Source: Orientia tsutsugamushi str. Boryong
GTDB lineage: Bacteria > Pseudomonadota > Alphaproteobacteria > Rickettsiales > Rickettsiaceae
Reading direction: 5' to 3'
NCBI RefSeq assembly: GCF_000063545.1
Contig: NC_009488.1
Span: 930,001-994,000, forward strand
DNA: 64,000 nt
Made by a program: the position numbers and the translations under genes. Positions 8,525 to 18,345 of the stretch are shown here, piece after piece (the first letter of the stretch is position 1; each line of letters opens with the position of its first letter). The notes beneath the pieces were generated by a model, which saw only the letters and a list, made by a program, of their open reading frames with translations, searched no databases and was not told where the DNA came from.

Positions 8525-10126
8525 ATGCCTATTGAAGACGAAGGTCAAAATAAAATCAATAAATTAACCGAAAAATTATCTACAGAAGGAATTAATAGCA
8601 CAACAATAAAACAGGTAGATGCAGAATTGCAAAAACTATACTGTCAGCTGGAAAAATCTGGGCAAGTAAGCATAAAACTCATAGATTGGATACAATATTT
8701 TAGGCGAATCGTAAATAACTATGATAAAAAAAAGATAAATATAATAGCTTCTCTGAATGGAATAATTTTTTTATTTAGACAATACATAGCATCAACAAAT
8801 ATAAGGATTGAAACATTTAACATAGAATCACTAATAAATAATACTGTTATCAGAATGAGGAAAAATTTTGAAAATGAGAATATAAATCTAAATGTTCAAA
8901 ATGATATAAAGACAGTTCTGATTGGAGATAGTTTTCGAATAAAAGCAGTAATAAGCCAGTTAATTGGTAGTGCTATTATAAATAGTAGTAAGCATAGCAA
9001 GATTACTATTAACATCAATCAGTATTCAGAAATATTACAATTTACAGTACAAAATATAGTACTAAGCCCTTCTAAAGAAAAATTAGAAAGAATAAATTCC
9101 GAACTAGAGAATTTGAATTTGGTAACATATCAAGAACTAGGAGAAGGATTAGCATTTATTAAACATCTTATACATCAGCTAAAAGGAAGGCTAAGAGCAA
9201 AAGAGGAAAATAATTACATAACTTTTGCATTTGAAGTTCCAATAACTAGTTTTAACTCTTCTTTTGGCGAATGTTATGAAAAAAAAATAAGTAACCAATG
9301 GATAGTACAAATCCCTTCAATGCTAATTACGTTGGTAAATGGAGAAAGGGAGAATATCGATGAATATATAGAGATAATAACAAAGTTAAGAAAAGCTAAG
9401 TATCAGGTCGAGGTAGCTGAATCATTGAAAGAATATTGTGTGAATCTGATACAGAATATCAAATATAGATTTAATATTGCAACTAGTGAAATTGTAAGGC
9501 TAGCAAGCGAGATCATGTTAAGTGATTCAAAAAATAAAGATAAGCTGAAAACAATATTAAATCGATCAGCAAATCTCCAAGAGTACTGTAACGATGTAGT
9601 TTACACGCTTAGAAGCGAAATTGAGAATGAAAATTTATGTTTAAAAAAATTTAGCATACAAAAGTTAGTAAAGGATGCTGTCAGGAGACTAGAAGACATT
9701 GCAAAAGAGAAAGATATAAAAATCAATTACAATTTTCAGTACAAAATGAAGGATATTGTGATTGGAAATAATGATCACTTACAAGCTATATTAAGTCAAT
9801 TAATAGGAAGCGTCATTAGATTTAATCACAGCTACAAGGTTATAATTACAGTTCATTTGTTTACTGTAAAAAATTATATAAAAAGCGATAACATACTACA
9901 ATTTAGAATACACGATAAAGGAAGCGGTATTTCAAAAGAAAAATTAGGGAATATAAAAGCTAAATTAGCTGATTTTGACTTGGTAAGAGACTGTCCGCTA
10001 ATGCTTGAATCAGGATTATGGTTTGTAAATTACCTTATTAATCAACTTAATGGAGAAATGGAAATAGAGAGTGAAAAAGACAAGTTTACAACCATTACTT
10101 GCAATATTCCAGTACAACTTTTTTAA
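8525..10126 (+). CDS. Histidine-kinase-like protein with two ATPase domains and no visible phospho-acceptor His
   Basis: 533 residues. Two GHKL/HATPase_c-type halves are visible: residues ~135-245 (IGDSFRIKAVISQLIGSAI ... GEGLAFIKHLIHQLKGRL) and ~415-530 (IGNNDHLQAILSQLIGSVI, DKGSGISKEKL, GLWFVNYLINQLNGEMEIES). The N-box Asn-x2-Asn is poorly kept in both; the G1 box survives in the second half (DKGSGI) but not in the first (NIVLSPS). Each half is preceded by a helical DHp-like segment (~60-110 and ~315-375), but no H-E/D-x-x signature is present. No receiver, sensor or membrane segment was seen. It belongs to the histidine-kinase-like RAGE cargo of Orientia; whether it binds ATP or acts as a scaffold is unknown. 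The spoT-like gene follows after 100 bp on the same strand. Confidence 0.7.
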   Translation: MPIEDEGQNKINKLTEKLSTEGINSTTIKQVDAELQKLYCQLEKSGQVSIKLIDWIQYFRRIVNNYDKKKINIIASLNGIIFLFRQYIASTNIRIETFNIESLINNTVIRMRKNFENENINLNVQNDIKTVLIGDSFRIKAVISQLIGSAIINSSKHSKITININQYSEILQFTVQNIVLSPSKEKLERINSELENLNLVTYQELGEGLAFIKHLIHQLKGRLRAKEENNYITFAFEVPITSFNSSFGECYEKKISNQWIVQIPSMLITLVNGERENIDEYIEIITKLRKAKYQVEVAESLKEYCVNLIQNIKYRFNIATSEIVRLASEIMLSDSKNKDKLKTILNRSANLQEYCNDVVYTLRSEIENENLCLKKFSIQKLVKDAVRRLEDIAKEKDIKINYNFQYKMKDIVIGNNDHLQAILSQLIGSVIRFNHSYKVIITVHLFTVKNYIKSDNILQFRIHDKGSGISKEKLGNIKAKLADFDLVRDCPLMLESGLWFVNYLINQLNGEMEIESEKDKFTTITCNIPVQLF

Positions 10127-10226
10127 TCAAATTAATTCGCTTCTTTTACAGTTTTTATCTGAGATTGAAGTATATAAAAAGTTTAATTTATTGTATAATT
10201 TATTAAAGATTATTTAGAGATGAAAA

Positions 10227-10802
10227 ATGATAGACTTTTATAGCGAAAGCTTACTAAATAAGCTGTTTGAAACCAACGTAAGATTTAATACTGAAATTGA
10301 TCTTGATAAAGTTGAAAAAGCTATATTTTATGCCCAAAAATATCATGGTCAGCAAAAGCGAGATACTGGAGAACTATACTACACACATCAATTAGAAGTA
10401 GCTTATATGGTATCAGACTACAGCTTTGAAACTGATACAATTATTACAGCAATACTACATGATACACTCGAAGACACAACACTAACCAAAGAAATAATAA
10501 GTCAAGAATTTGGTAATAATATTGCAGAACAGGTTTCAGACCTCACCAGAATTAAGGATAATCAAAAAATCAGTTCTGGAGAAATGATTCAAACATTTTA
10601 TAGGCAAAATAAAATAGAACTATTATTAATTAAGCTTTTCGATCGATTCCATAATATTCAGACTGTATCAATAAAACCTTATGAAAAAAGACAAAAAATC
10701 GTCATTGAAACTCAGCAAGAATTTATACCTCTTGCTCAATACCTTAAACTACCAGAGATTGCCATAGAGCTAAATAAATACTGTGAGCTTTATGCTAGTT
10801 AG
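10227..10802 (+). CDS. SpoT/RelA-type HD-domain (p)ppGpp hydrolase-like protein
   Basis: 191 residues. HD-hydrolase motifs in order: AIFYAQKYHGQQKRDTGELY (His 1 region), YTHQLEVA, the metal-binding pair ILHDTLEDT, FGNNIAEQVSDLTR and LLIKLFDRFHNIQT. This matches the N-terminal hydrolase domain of RelA/SpoT proteins. The synthetase, TGS and ACT domains are absent, and the length fits a stand-alone small alarmone hydrolase. Rickettsiales elements often carry such split pieces. Likely role: hydrolysis of (p)ppGpp to GTP/GDP in the cytoplasm. The frame and all visible catalytic residues are intact, unlike many neighbours. Its stop codon lies inside a 14-bp-arm hairpin (10791-10828). Confidence 0.8.
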   Translation: MIDFYSESLLNKLFETNVRFNTEIDLDKVEKAIFYAQKYHGQQKRDTGELYYTHQLEVAYMVSDYSFETDTIITAILHDTLEDTTLTKEIISQEFGNNIAEQVSDLTRIKDNQKISSGEMIQTFYRQNKIELLLIKLFDRFHNIQTVSIKPYEKRQKIVIETQQEFIPLAQYLKLPEIAIELNKYCELYAS

Positions 10803-10828
10803 AATGCAAACTTTTTCTAACTAGCATA
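10791..10828. terminator. Hairpin between convergent genes
   Basis: TATGCTAGTTAGAA and TTCTAACTAGCATA are perfect 14-bp arms around a 10-base loop. The left arm contains the stop codon of the SpoT-like gene. It sits between that gene and the convergent gene ending at 10880, so a bidirectional terminator is plausible, although there is no long T run after the stem. Confidence 0.55.
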
Positions 10829-10879
10829 CATAGCATTATATATTTGCAAAATGGAGCATTGCTGCTTGAAATACATATA

Positions 10880-11458
10880 CTATCGTTCTGGATCATCAAT
10901 TAATAATATATCACCTACAAAATCTCTAAATTGATCAATATCTAAAACACTAATGCTACTTTCACTGTGATGGATGCATTTGCTACTTTCATTGTGATTC
11001 ATGCATTGTTGAGTAAAAAAATCATCTAATTGTTTCTGTAAATTTTCACTGTGACTATTGTATACAATAGCTAGGCTAGATTTGTAAGGTTTGAACCGTA
11101 GAGATACATAATAATACTTCTCTACTATTAATCTTAGTGTATTAAAAGTAAAACTTACTTGTGTATATAATACATTTTGTTTGCTTTGGTCTTCACAAAA
11201 GTATTCTAAGGATATAGGAAGATCATCTTGAGTACTACGTATAACCCTAATTGTTTCTGTTTCAGTATTACGAAGCTGCACAATTTTATCTTGAATGCAT
11301 CGATATGTGCTGTTATTCCATCCAAGCAAGAACAAAATATTATAACCTCCATGGTTAAATATACAATTGTAAACTAATTTTGTTAGCTCAGCTAAATTAT
11401 TGCTGTTAGGTAAGATTTGAATAGAATCACTAGTATCACTGATTCGCATAACCACCAT
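10880..11458 (-). CDS. Unknown RAGE cargo protein (192 aa)
   Basis: I do not recognise this protein. It has no signal peptide, no membrane segment and a mixed alpha/beta look (GGYNILFLLGWNN; SLAIVYNSHSENLQKQLDDFF). Near the C-terminus a ~27-base imperfect tandem repeat (about 10955-11008) encodes HNESSKCIHHSESS. The end VLDIDQFRDFVGDILLIDD is loosely like VFTIEEFREHCLSGDV at the end of the unknown protein encoded at 17706-18239. Both lie next to traA_Ti copies on the opposite strand and may belong to one family. The start at 11458 (MVVMRI) could instead be the second Met. Confidence 0.5.
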   Translation of the reverse strand: MVVMRISDTSDSIQILPNSNNLAELTKLVYNCIFNHGGYNILFLLGWNNSTYRCIQDKIVQLRNTETETIRVIRSTQDDLPISLEYFCEDQSKQNVLYTQVSFTFNTLRLIVEKYYYVSLRFKPYKSSLAIVYNSHSENLQKQLDDFFTQQCMNHNESSKCIHHSESSISVLDIDQFRDFVGDILLIDDPER

Positions 11459-11545
11459 ATATATTTAAAATTGCATTACACTCCTGGTTTATAAATTACA
11501 TTAGCTGAATTATCAAGCTGTGTTTGTTGTATAAGTATTAAAAAA

Positions 11546-11944
11546 CTAATACACAAGCTCAAGTTTATACTGAACATTAAGAAGGCCATTCTTTAAGGCC
11601 TCAATGTCCTTAACATTGCTGCACCATTCTTGACGAAAGCTATTCCATTTTAAGCCATGAAGGCGAATGTAGCGCTTAGTGTTTTCATCTGGTTCAGAGG
11701 AAAATTTTAAAATCACAGCAGCTTTATTTTGCTGTTCCTTATCAAAAATATTTTTACCGATTGTAGTCCAATGATTCTGAACATTTGGATGTTGTGTTAA
11801 AGTTTCTTTTAGTGAAACAATTGCACCAAATAAAGTGTTTGTCTGTAAGTGATCAAGCTTAGCCTTAGCGACTAGTCCACCCATTTCGATAAGACGTCGA
11901 GTACGCATTTTACGTTCTTTGATTTTGAGGTTAACCTCATCCAT
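11546..11944 (-). CDS. traD_Ti: Conjugal transfer protein TraD (Ti-plasmid type)
   Basis: 132 residues, ATG at 11944. The N-terminal basic helix (KIKERKMRTRRLIEMGGLVAKAKLD) is the hallmark of the small TraD proteins coded beside the TraA relaxase in Ti-type systems. The family helps the relaxosome at oriT. It is divergent from traA_Ti (12293), as in Ti-type plasmids, and the ~350 bp between them is where oriT would be expected. The C-terminal half (RYIRLHGLKWNSFRQEWCS) resembles a small domain seen in RAGE copies. The frame is intact. Confidence 0.75.
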   Translation of the reverse strand: MDEVNLKIKERKMRTRRLIEMGGLVAKAKLDHLQTNTLFGAIVSLKETLTQHPNVQNHWTTIGKNIFDKEQQNKAAVILKFSSEPDENTKRYIRLHGLKWNSFRQEWCSNVKDIEALKNGLLNVQYKLELVY

Positions 11945-12292
11945 GATTAGCTTAGCTTTTTTTGTTGGAGAGTAATTTTTTGCTGCATAAGATTTGCCAT
12001 GTTAGTAATTCAGAAAGATAAAAAAATCAGGCAAGAATATATCAAAATAAAATTCCAGTAAAGAAAAAAACCGCACCTGCCAAACCAACATCAAATAATT
12101 ATAGTCAAAAAAACGTGAATTCAGGTTAGAAGCTTCATTAAAGAATAAGCTTATACGCAATATGTAAACTTGAAAGTTTACTGCTAAAAAATGGGTGCCA
12201 ATTAGCCGATTGAGTGTTAAAAAAAGCAGTTTGTACTGGCAAAATCAAAAAACTCATGCTAACCTGAAACTCAGGTGAGGATTGGAGTTGAA
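11945..12292. other. Intergenic region traD_Ti/traA_Ti, possible oriT
   Basis: 348 bases between divergent mobilisation genes, the usual place for the transfer origin of Ti-type relaxases. No clear nick-site consensus or strong inverted repeat was recognised, so the oriT suggestion rests on position only. A ribosome-binding stretch (GAGGATTGGAG) precedes traA_Ti. Confidence 0.35.
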
Positions 12293-14241
12293 ATGGCAAT
12301 ACAGTTTGCAAGGATTGAATTTTTAAGTAGAATCAAAGGAGGAGATAGTTGTCGTAAGGCAGCGTATAATGCAAGAACTATTGTTAAAAACGAGAAGACA
12401 AATGTAAGTTATAACTTCTCTTGTAAAAAAGATAACGTATATCATACAGTGCTGATACCAGCTTATGTAAATCAAAAATTCAAGAATGTCCAAACAATTA
12501 ATGAATGAGGTTGAACAAACAGAAAAACGAAGAAACAGTCAGCTATTGAAGGATATCGTAATAGCACTGCCAGACGATAAGGAATTGAATTTAGAGCATA
12601 GAATAGAAATAACTCATCAAATAGTTGATGCAATGGGGGAATGGGTGCAAAATGGTCTTGGAGTACAGATAGACATTCATAAGCCTCATAGAGGAGATAA
12701 AAACTGGCATGCGCACATATTGGTTACTACAAGAAGATTTAGAGAAGATGGAACTGGTTTAGGTGATAAAGCAGTAAATTTAAACCCAAAATGCATAACA
12801 TTAAGTAATGGCAAAAAGGTTGTTATTAAAGATCCCGAGATGATTCATGAAAAAGTAAAAGAAATAATTAATGCATATTTTGCTAAATTAGGCTTATCAA
12901 ATAGAGTTGATAAGATAAGTGCAGTACCGCAAGAGCATATTGGCCCTACTAGAATTAGGGGTTTAATTAATGAAGTTGCAAATGAAAATGAGTTACGTAA
13001 AGAGGCTAATTTAAAAATTATTAAGGATGTTGATGTAATAACGGATGCTATAACACATTACAAATCTATTTTTACTAAGCAGGATATTGAAAAAGCAGTA
13101 AAAGATATACCAGACCTAACAGAAAGGGGAATGTTAGTTCAGCAAGTGTTCAGTTCAAATAGAATACTAGAGTTATATCATGATGATGGTGAAAGTAGCA
13201 AATATTTTACTACAACTGATGTTAGAGACGAGGAAGTAAGAATAATAAGAATAGCTAATAAAATCAATAATCAAGTTTATTACAACGATATTTACAATCT
13301 TAAAAGTGATATAGAAGGTCTAGCAAATGTTAGTGAAGAACAGAAACAAGCTCTAAGGCATATTTTGCTTAGCACTAGTGGAGTTAGAGTACTAAGAGGA
13401 AGAGCTGGAACAGGTAAATCCACTGTTTTAGCAAAAGCATATAAAATTGCAACAAATCGTGGACAAAATGTTATTGGACTTGCTCCTACTCATAAAGCGG
13501 TATCAGAGCTGAGGAGCAAAGGTTATAAGGAAGTCTATACAGTAAAAGGATTTTTGTATAATCGAAAAAAAAAATTTTTATGCAAAATAGGTTAATAGTA
13601 GTAGATGAAGCTGGAATGGTTGCTACTAGAGAATATGCAGAGCTGTTTAGAGTAGTTAGAAACAATAATTGTCAACTGATACTTGCTGGAGATGAAAAGC
13701 AGTTAGCTTCAATAGAAAGAGGCGGAATGTTTGAGATGCTGAGTAATATTTTCAGTTCACATGTTTTAGTGAATATTCGAAGACAAAGTGAAAACTGGAG
13801 TAGAGAAGCAGCAACAAAGTTTGCTGAGAGTAATATTTTAAGCGGTATAACATTACTGAGACAAAATAAATGTATTAAGTTTGATAATACGTTGCAGGAC
13901 TCAATGAGTAAGTTAAGATACAACTGGAGTCTAAGCAAGTTTAAGCTACATGAAAAATTGGTAATTACAGTACGTAATAAAGAGGTAGACATTCTTAATT
14001 CAAGTATTAGATCTTTGTTAAAAGCTAATGGCACGCTACAAGGCACAGAATATAGGCGTTCAATAGCTGGAAGGAAAGAGTCCTACATGGCTGGAGATCG
14101 AATTGTATTTCAAAAAAGCGATAAGGATTTACAAATACAAAATAGTGAATTTGCAACTTTAACTTCGGTTAATAAAAATGAATTTGTAGCTAAGACAGAT
14201 GCAGGACAAGATGTGAGTTTTGACCCAAGCAAAATACAATA

Positions 14242-15145
14242 GACCTCTTTCGAAACTGGTTAAGGTAGTTCAAAATTATAAATGCCAGAGATCAAATTAA
14301 ATCTAAGACCGAATCTTTTACCTCTATTTCGATATTTGTCAGCAATAATTTTGAACCGTTTTAGCATAGCAATAACGTTTTCATTGACAACTCTTTTTCC
14401 TGCTAACCTACGATTATTCTTTTTATCATTTTTAGTTAAAGGATTTTTCTTGCTTTTTTTCTTTGGTAATGCAGAATTATTGTGAATTTTTTGTATACCT
14501 TGATATCCTATATCAGTAATCGCTTTAATCTTAGGATGGATAAGAATTTTGGATTCCTTAAATAATCTAAAGTCATGTTTTTTACCGTTAGAAAAATCTG
14601 TACATATTACTTGGTGTGTTTTCTTGTCTACCACTATTTGAGTCTTTAGTGTATGCCTTTTCTTCTTTCCTGAATAATAGAATTTTTGTTTTTTTGGGTC
14701 TTTCTATTGGACTCTCAGTAGCATCAATCAAGACTACTTCATAATTCATATCGCTATTCATTAGAGCTTTACGACCTGGAAGAGCAAAGTTTGGGTGTTT
14801 AACTAAGGTGTCTTCTACCCATTTTACAGCTTTATATGCTGAACTTTCACTAATCCCATAGTTCTGACCTATATGAAAATAAGTACGGTATTCTCTAAGG
14901 TATTCTAAGGCCATCAATAACTGTTCCTCCAAATTGAGCTTATTTTTACGCCCTCCTTTTGATTTCTTAACACCATCAGCTTTCCTCAAAATATCCACCA
15001 TCTTTGAGAATGTTCCCTTCCTTACTACTGTTAATCGACGAAATTTTTCATCCTTTAACTCTTTAATCTGATCTAATTTCATTATTACTTCAAATCAGAT
15101 TTTTATAACACCATTTTACATCATTGTATAGTTTCGAAAGAAGTC
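14242..15145 (-). mobile_element. IS5-like insertion sequence, complete copy
   Basis: 904 bp, with ends GACCTCTTTCGAAAC and GTTTCGAAAGAAGTC as imperfect inverted repeats, flanked by TA on both sides. It has inserted into traA_Ti. A near-identical copy is at 20808-21713 and damaged ones are at 2853/46390 and 61082. The 2-bp TA duplication and two-frame transposase fit the IS427-type group of the IS5 family; the group assignment is from memory. Confidence 0.85.
14260..15082 (-). CDS. IS5-family DDE transposase, two overlapping frames
   Basis: Frame A (15082 to 14588) starts MKLDQIKELKDEKFRRLT and has a helix-turn-helix (GISESSAYKAVKWVED) and the first catalytic region (VVLIDATESPIERPKK). Frame B (to 14260) continues with GKKKRHTLKTQIVVDKKT, TDIGYQGIQKI and a basic tail with NENVIAMLKRFKIIADKYR holding the last acidic residue region. 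The frames meet at the A7 run in CCCAAAAAAACAAAAA (minus strand, ~14690), a slippery sequence, so programmed -1 frameshifting is likely. A fused product would have ~270 residues. First catalytic Asp is intact here (DATE), whereas the copy at 20871 has GATE. Confidence 0.8.
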
Positions 15146-16039
15146 TAATTTAAACATGGTTATGCAAGTACTGTTTATAAGGCCCAGGGAGCTTCTATAA
15201 AAGATGTATACGTTTTACATAATGGAGTAAGTAATATAAGCAGCTCATACGTAGCTATGACAAGGCATATAGAGAAATTACAGCTATATTGCAATAAGGA
15301 AGCAACTAGAAGCATTAACAGCTTAATAAATCAGCTTAGCAGACCAAATGATAAATCAGCTAGCATAACTCTGAAAACTGCTCATGATTTGGAGAAAGCA
15401 CGGACAAAGACAACTGTTTTTAGTAAAATCGAAAACTGGTTTAAGTCTATAATCAATGATATCAATGATAGATCTCATGTGAATGAAGAATATTATCACT
15501 TTACTGCTAAACCAGAGCAAGAAGCTAAAGTAGAAAGAGTCCAGCAAGAGAATTGCATAAAGCAATGTACCACCAAAGATATTTCTACTCCATTGTTTAT
15601 GCAAATCAAAGAACAAAGACAGTACAATTATGATGTAACCATTTTGTCTGCAGAAGGAAAAACGATATCAAGTTTTCAGGAAGCTGGCATTGATAGCAGA
15701 ATGGTATATAGCTCAAATGTTAATAATTTGAAGTACTATCAACCATTTCAAGGAGAAAAGATTCTTATAGCTGCAAATAATGATAAACAGAATAAAGAAT
15801 ATGTAAGCACTATAAACGATGCTGCAAAAGTACTGAAAAGTAAAGGAGCAATCACTAGCATCGTAGTTCCTTCAGAAGGTGAAGATTTTAACGAAATGCT
15901 AAAAAATAAAGGAGCCACAGCTGTTAAGGAGCTTGTGATACCTGAAATCATGAAATTAGTTAATAATCAGAACGTAAAAACAGACCCTGAACAAATTGTA
16001 AAAGCTAATATAGCTCCAAAAATTGGAATTAGACGGTAG

Positions 16040-16673
16040 ACGGTAGTACTGAAGATAGAAATTACACACATGCCTACGTAAAAATAGTAAATAAACAAAT
16101 AAAGCTCTAATTTAGTGTCAAATAGTTGAGAAATTTAGACTCCAAAGATTATTATTGAAAAATCTAATCTTACTATGTATTATGAGATGTATTGGTAAGT
16201 TAAGAATACTTTTTACTGTAACAAAAATATACACAATAACTGAGGCGGCTATAACAAAAATGATTCCTGCTTGTATGTTACATAACAATAGTTATCATTG
16301 ACAACAATATTACCAATCATTTCATTGCCTTAGTCGACTCAGTTATTGCGTATATCTACCTTATTTTATATGTTATTATTTTAACCAATAAATATTTAAC
16401 CTATAACTATACTATCGTCAGTATATCTCAATATTCCAATTATTACTACTTCTTTTGTTAACCAATCCAAGCTAAAGTAATAGCTATAAAATAGCTCATA
16501 GCATGGTCTATGTAATTTTCGTTACGCTAAGTAGAATATCGGAAGTTATGTAACTTTTGCAAGCTCTACATTTAACAGGAAAACTATCTCAATAATCACT
16601 TAGCAATAAAATTATAATTCAAACGGTAAAAATAGCAAATGTTTATACCGCAAAACAATTTAGTGACGCGAAG
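16040..16673. other. Non-coding stretch between two traA_Ti copies
   Basis: About 630 AT-rich bases. An 11-base inverted repeat, CAATAACTGAG ... CTCAGTTATTG, occurs around 16230 and 16340. On the minus strand around 16390-16500 a ~30-residue stretch reads as plausible protein but is not recognisable, so this may be a decayed gene. A ribosome-binding stretch (GAAGGTGAGG) at its end serves the next ORF. Confidence 0.4.
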
Positions 16674-17690
16674 GTGAGGTTTTATATGACTGACAAAATC
16701 AATGATTCAAATAATTTCAATAACATTCATAATTCAAAAACAGAGATAGAAAATTCTAAGGCTAACAGCTGGAACCACAACGTGGCTGTAAAGTTGATAA
16801 ATGGTGATATTGCTGATGGTATAGTGCTGCTTAGTGATCATAATAGCTTAAAGGCTAATAACACTCTGAAAGAATCAATAAACCAATTAATCAATGATTG
16901 GAAAAATAGTAAAGTTGAGCCGCATGACCGCTTGATAATTGCTGGTCATAAGGAAGCTGAAAATATTAATCAACACATCAGAAATTATATGAAGGAAAAT
17001 GGTGATCTAAAAGGCCCAGAATACAGCATTTTAATTTCAGGAGCTGAATCAAAAAAATATGCTAACTACATGGCTGGAGACAGAATTATTTTTCAAACAA
17101 ACGATAAGGATTTACAAATACAAAACAGTGAATTTGCAACTCTAGTATCAATTGATGAAAATAAGTTTGTAGCTAAGACAGATACAGGAAACGAGGTAAG
17201 CTTTGATTTGAATAAAATAAGCTTTAAACATGGAACATCTATAATGGAACATCTATAAAAGATGTATATATTGTGCATAATGGAGGAGTAAGCAATATAA
17301 GTAACTCTCGTAGCTATAGACATATATTGTAAAAGAAGCTACTAAAAGCGTTAACAGTTTAGTAAATTAGTTCAAGCAAGGCAAATAAAAACTCAGCTAG
17401 CATAACTCTGAAAATCGCGTACAATTTCAATGAAGGATGGATCCAGGAAAAACAACTGTTTTTAGTAAAATTGAACATTGGTTTAAGTCGGTAGCAACTG
17501 ATATCAATGACAGATATCATGCGAACGAAGAATATTACAAGTTTCCTTATGAAGTAGATGAATCAGCTGAAGTAGAGAGCTAAGGCAAGAGAACATCATA
17601 AAGTAATGCTCACTCAAAAGACATTTCTACTCCATTGTTTATGCAAATCAAAGAAATAAAGACGCTACAATTTTGCTTTATAAAATAAAA
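16674..17690 (+). pseudogene. traA_Ti: Second traA_Ti copy, helicase part
   Basis: An ORF (16674-17258, with an internal ATG at 16686 giving MTDKINDSN...) matches the middle of the first copy: KANSWNHNVAVKLINGDIADG parallels ENWSREAATKFAESNILSG, and NYMAGDRIIFQTNDKDLQIQ parallels SYMAGDRIVFQKSDKDLQIQ. After the stop at 17258 the DNA still matches the first copy (15190-15630) up to about 17680 but with stops. Relaxase and Walker A parts are missing. The first ~25 residues have no counterpart in copy 1, so the ORF may have acquired its own start. It continues at 18346 after an inserted reverse-strand gene. Confidence 0.75.
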
Positions 17691-17705
17691 GCAAAATTAG
17701 CAACT

Positions 17706-18239
17706 TTAATTATTGTTGCTTGTTGTATCACTTACATCACCTGATAAGCAGTGTTCTCTAAATTCCTCAATAGTAAAGACATTAACTTCATCACAGCGAT
17801 GATTACTTTGCTGATATTGAGCAAACTCGCGCACTGCATTTATAAAACCTTGGCTTGAATCGCTACATACAAAAGTAAAATCTACAGGTTGCGAGTGTTG
17901 CTGTTGACATTCTATAATTTTGGATTCTAGTGTTTTTAGCTTATCTTCTCCATCAGCATGATCCTCAAAGTTTGGTACTTGATATACTACATCCCTGAAA
18001 TTAGAATTAACATATTTTATTGTTGTTAGTATAGCAGGTATCATATCATAATCAACACGTCCACTAACTTTTGACTGATAAAAACTAGCTGTTTTAGCGA
18101 TATTATACTGCTCATCATCATCTCCTCCAATAAAAATCAACTCCCTATCCTTATTTGAATTTGATTTTAATTTAAACAAAAAATCGAGAATTAACTTTCC
18201 ATTTTCTGATAATGGTCTATCAGATTCATATTCGTACAT
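17706..18239 (-). CDS. Unknown protein inserted within the second traA_Ti
   Basis: 177 residues, not recognised. No signal or membrane segment; polar, rich in Ser/Asp/Gln. Segments such as ELIFIGGDDDEQYN and PVDFTFVCSDSSQGFINAV suggest an alpha/beta fold. The C-terminus (VFTIEEFREHCLSGDVSDTT) is loosely like the end of the unknown gene at 10880-11458. It lies between two parts of one broken traA_Ti, on the opposite strand, and its start codon is 10 bases from a 28-bp perfect palindrome (18251-18312). That placement suggests it arrived as a unit inside traA_Ti. Confidence 0.5.
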   Translation of the reverse strand: MYEYESDRPLSENGKLILDFLFKLKSNSNKDRELIFIGGDDDEQYNIAKTASFYQSKVSGRVDYDMIPAILTTIKYVNSNFRDVVYQVPNFEDHADGEDKLKTLESKIIECQQQHSQPVDFTFVCSDSSQGFINAVREFAQYQQSNHRCDEVNVFTIEEFREHCLSGDVSDTTSNNN

Positions 18240-18250
18240 AATTACCTAAG

Positions 18251-18312
18251 TTATTTAATTGATAATATATTAATAATTTTATTTAATTATTAATATATTA
18301 TCAATTAAATAA
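18251..18312. repeat. Perfect 28-bp-arm palindrome
   Basis: The arm 18251-18278 (TTATTTAATTGATAATATAT then TAATAATT) is repeated exactly inverted at 18285-18312, with a 6-base loop TTATTT. All A/T except one G:C pair per arm. It lies just upstream of the gene at 18239 (minus) and of the traA fragment at 18346 (plus). Confidence 0.9.
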
Positions 18313-18345
18313 CAAGAAAATATGCAATTTAATTAAAATATATTA

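Larger units (their letters stand above)
12293..16039 (+). pseudogene. traA_Ti: TraA (Ti-type) relaxase-helicase, frameshifted and IS-interrupted
   Basis: ATG 12293 (MAIQFARIEFLSR...) opens a MobA/MobL relaxase domain. The frame breaks near 12490 and continues to 13595 with the metal-binding HAHIL motif (DKNWHAHILVTTRRF) and helicase Walker A (GRAGTGKST). A slip in the A-rich run near 13570 leads to the next part with Walker B-type VVDEAGM, GDEKQLASI and DRIVF. An IS5-like element sits at 14242-15145. The end (15148-16039) has YKAQGASIKDVYV, VAMTRHIEKL and a degraded TOPRIM-like region (GEKILIAANND). The coding remnant totals ~930 residues. Known role: nicking and unwinding DNA at oriT. Two frameshifts plus the IS mean this copy is dead. 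Confidence 0.88.

Noticed and set aside
13672-14046. Minus-strand open frame within traA_Ti
   Set aside because: Antisense to the helicase part with no recognisable family.
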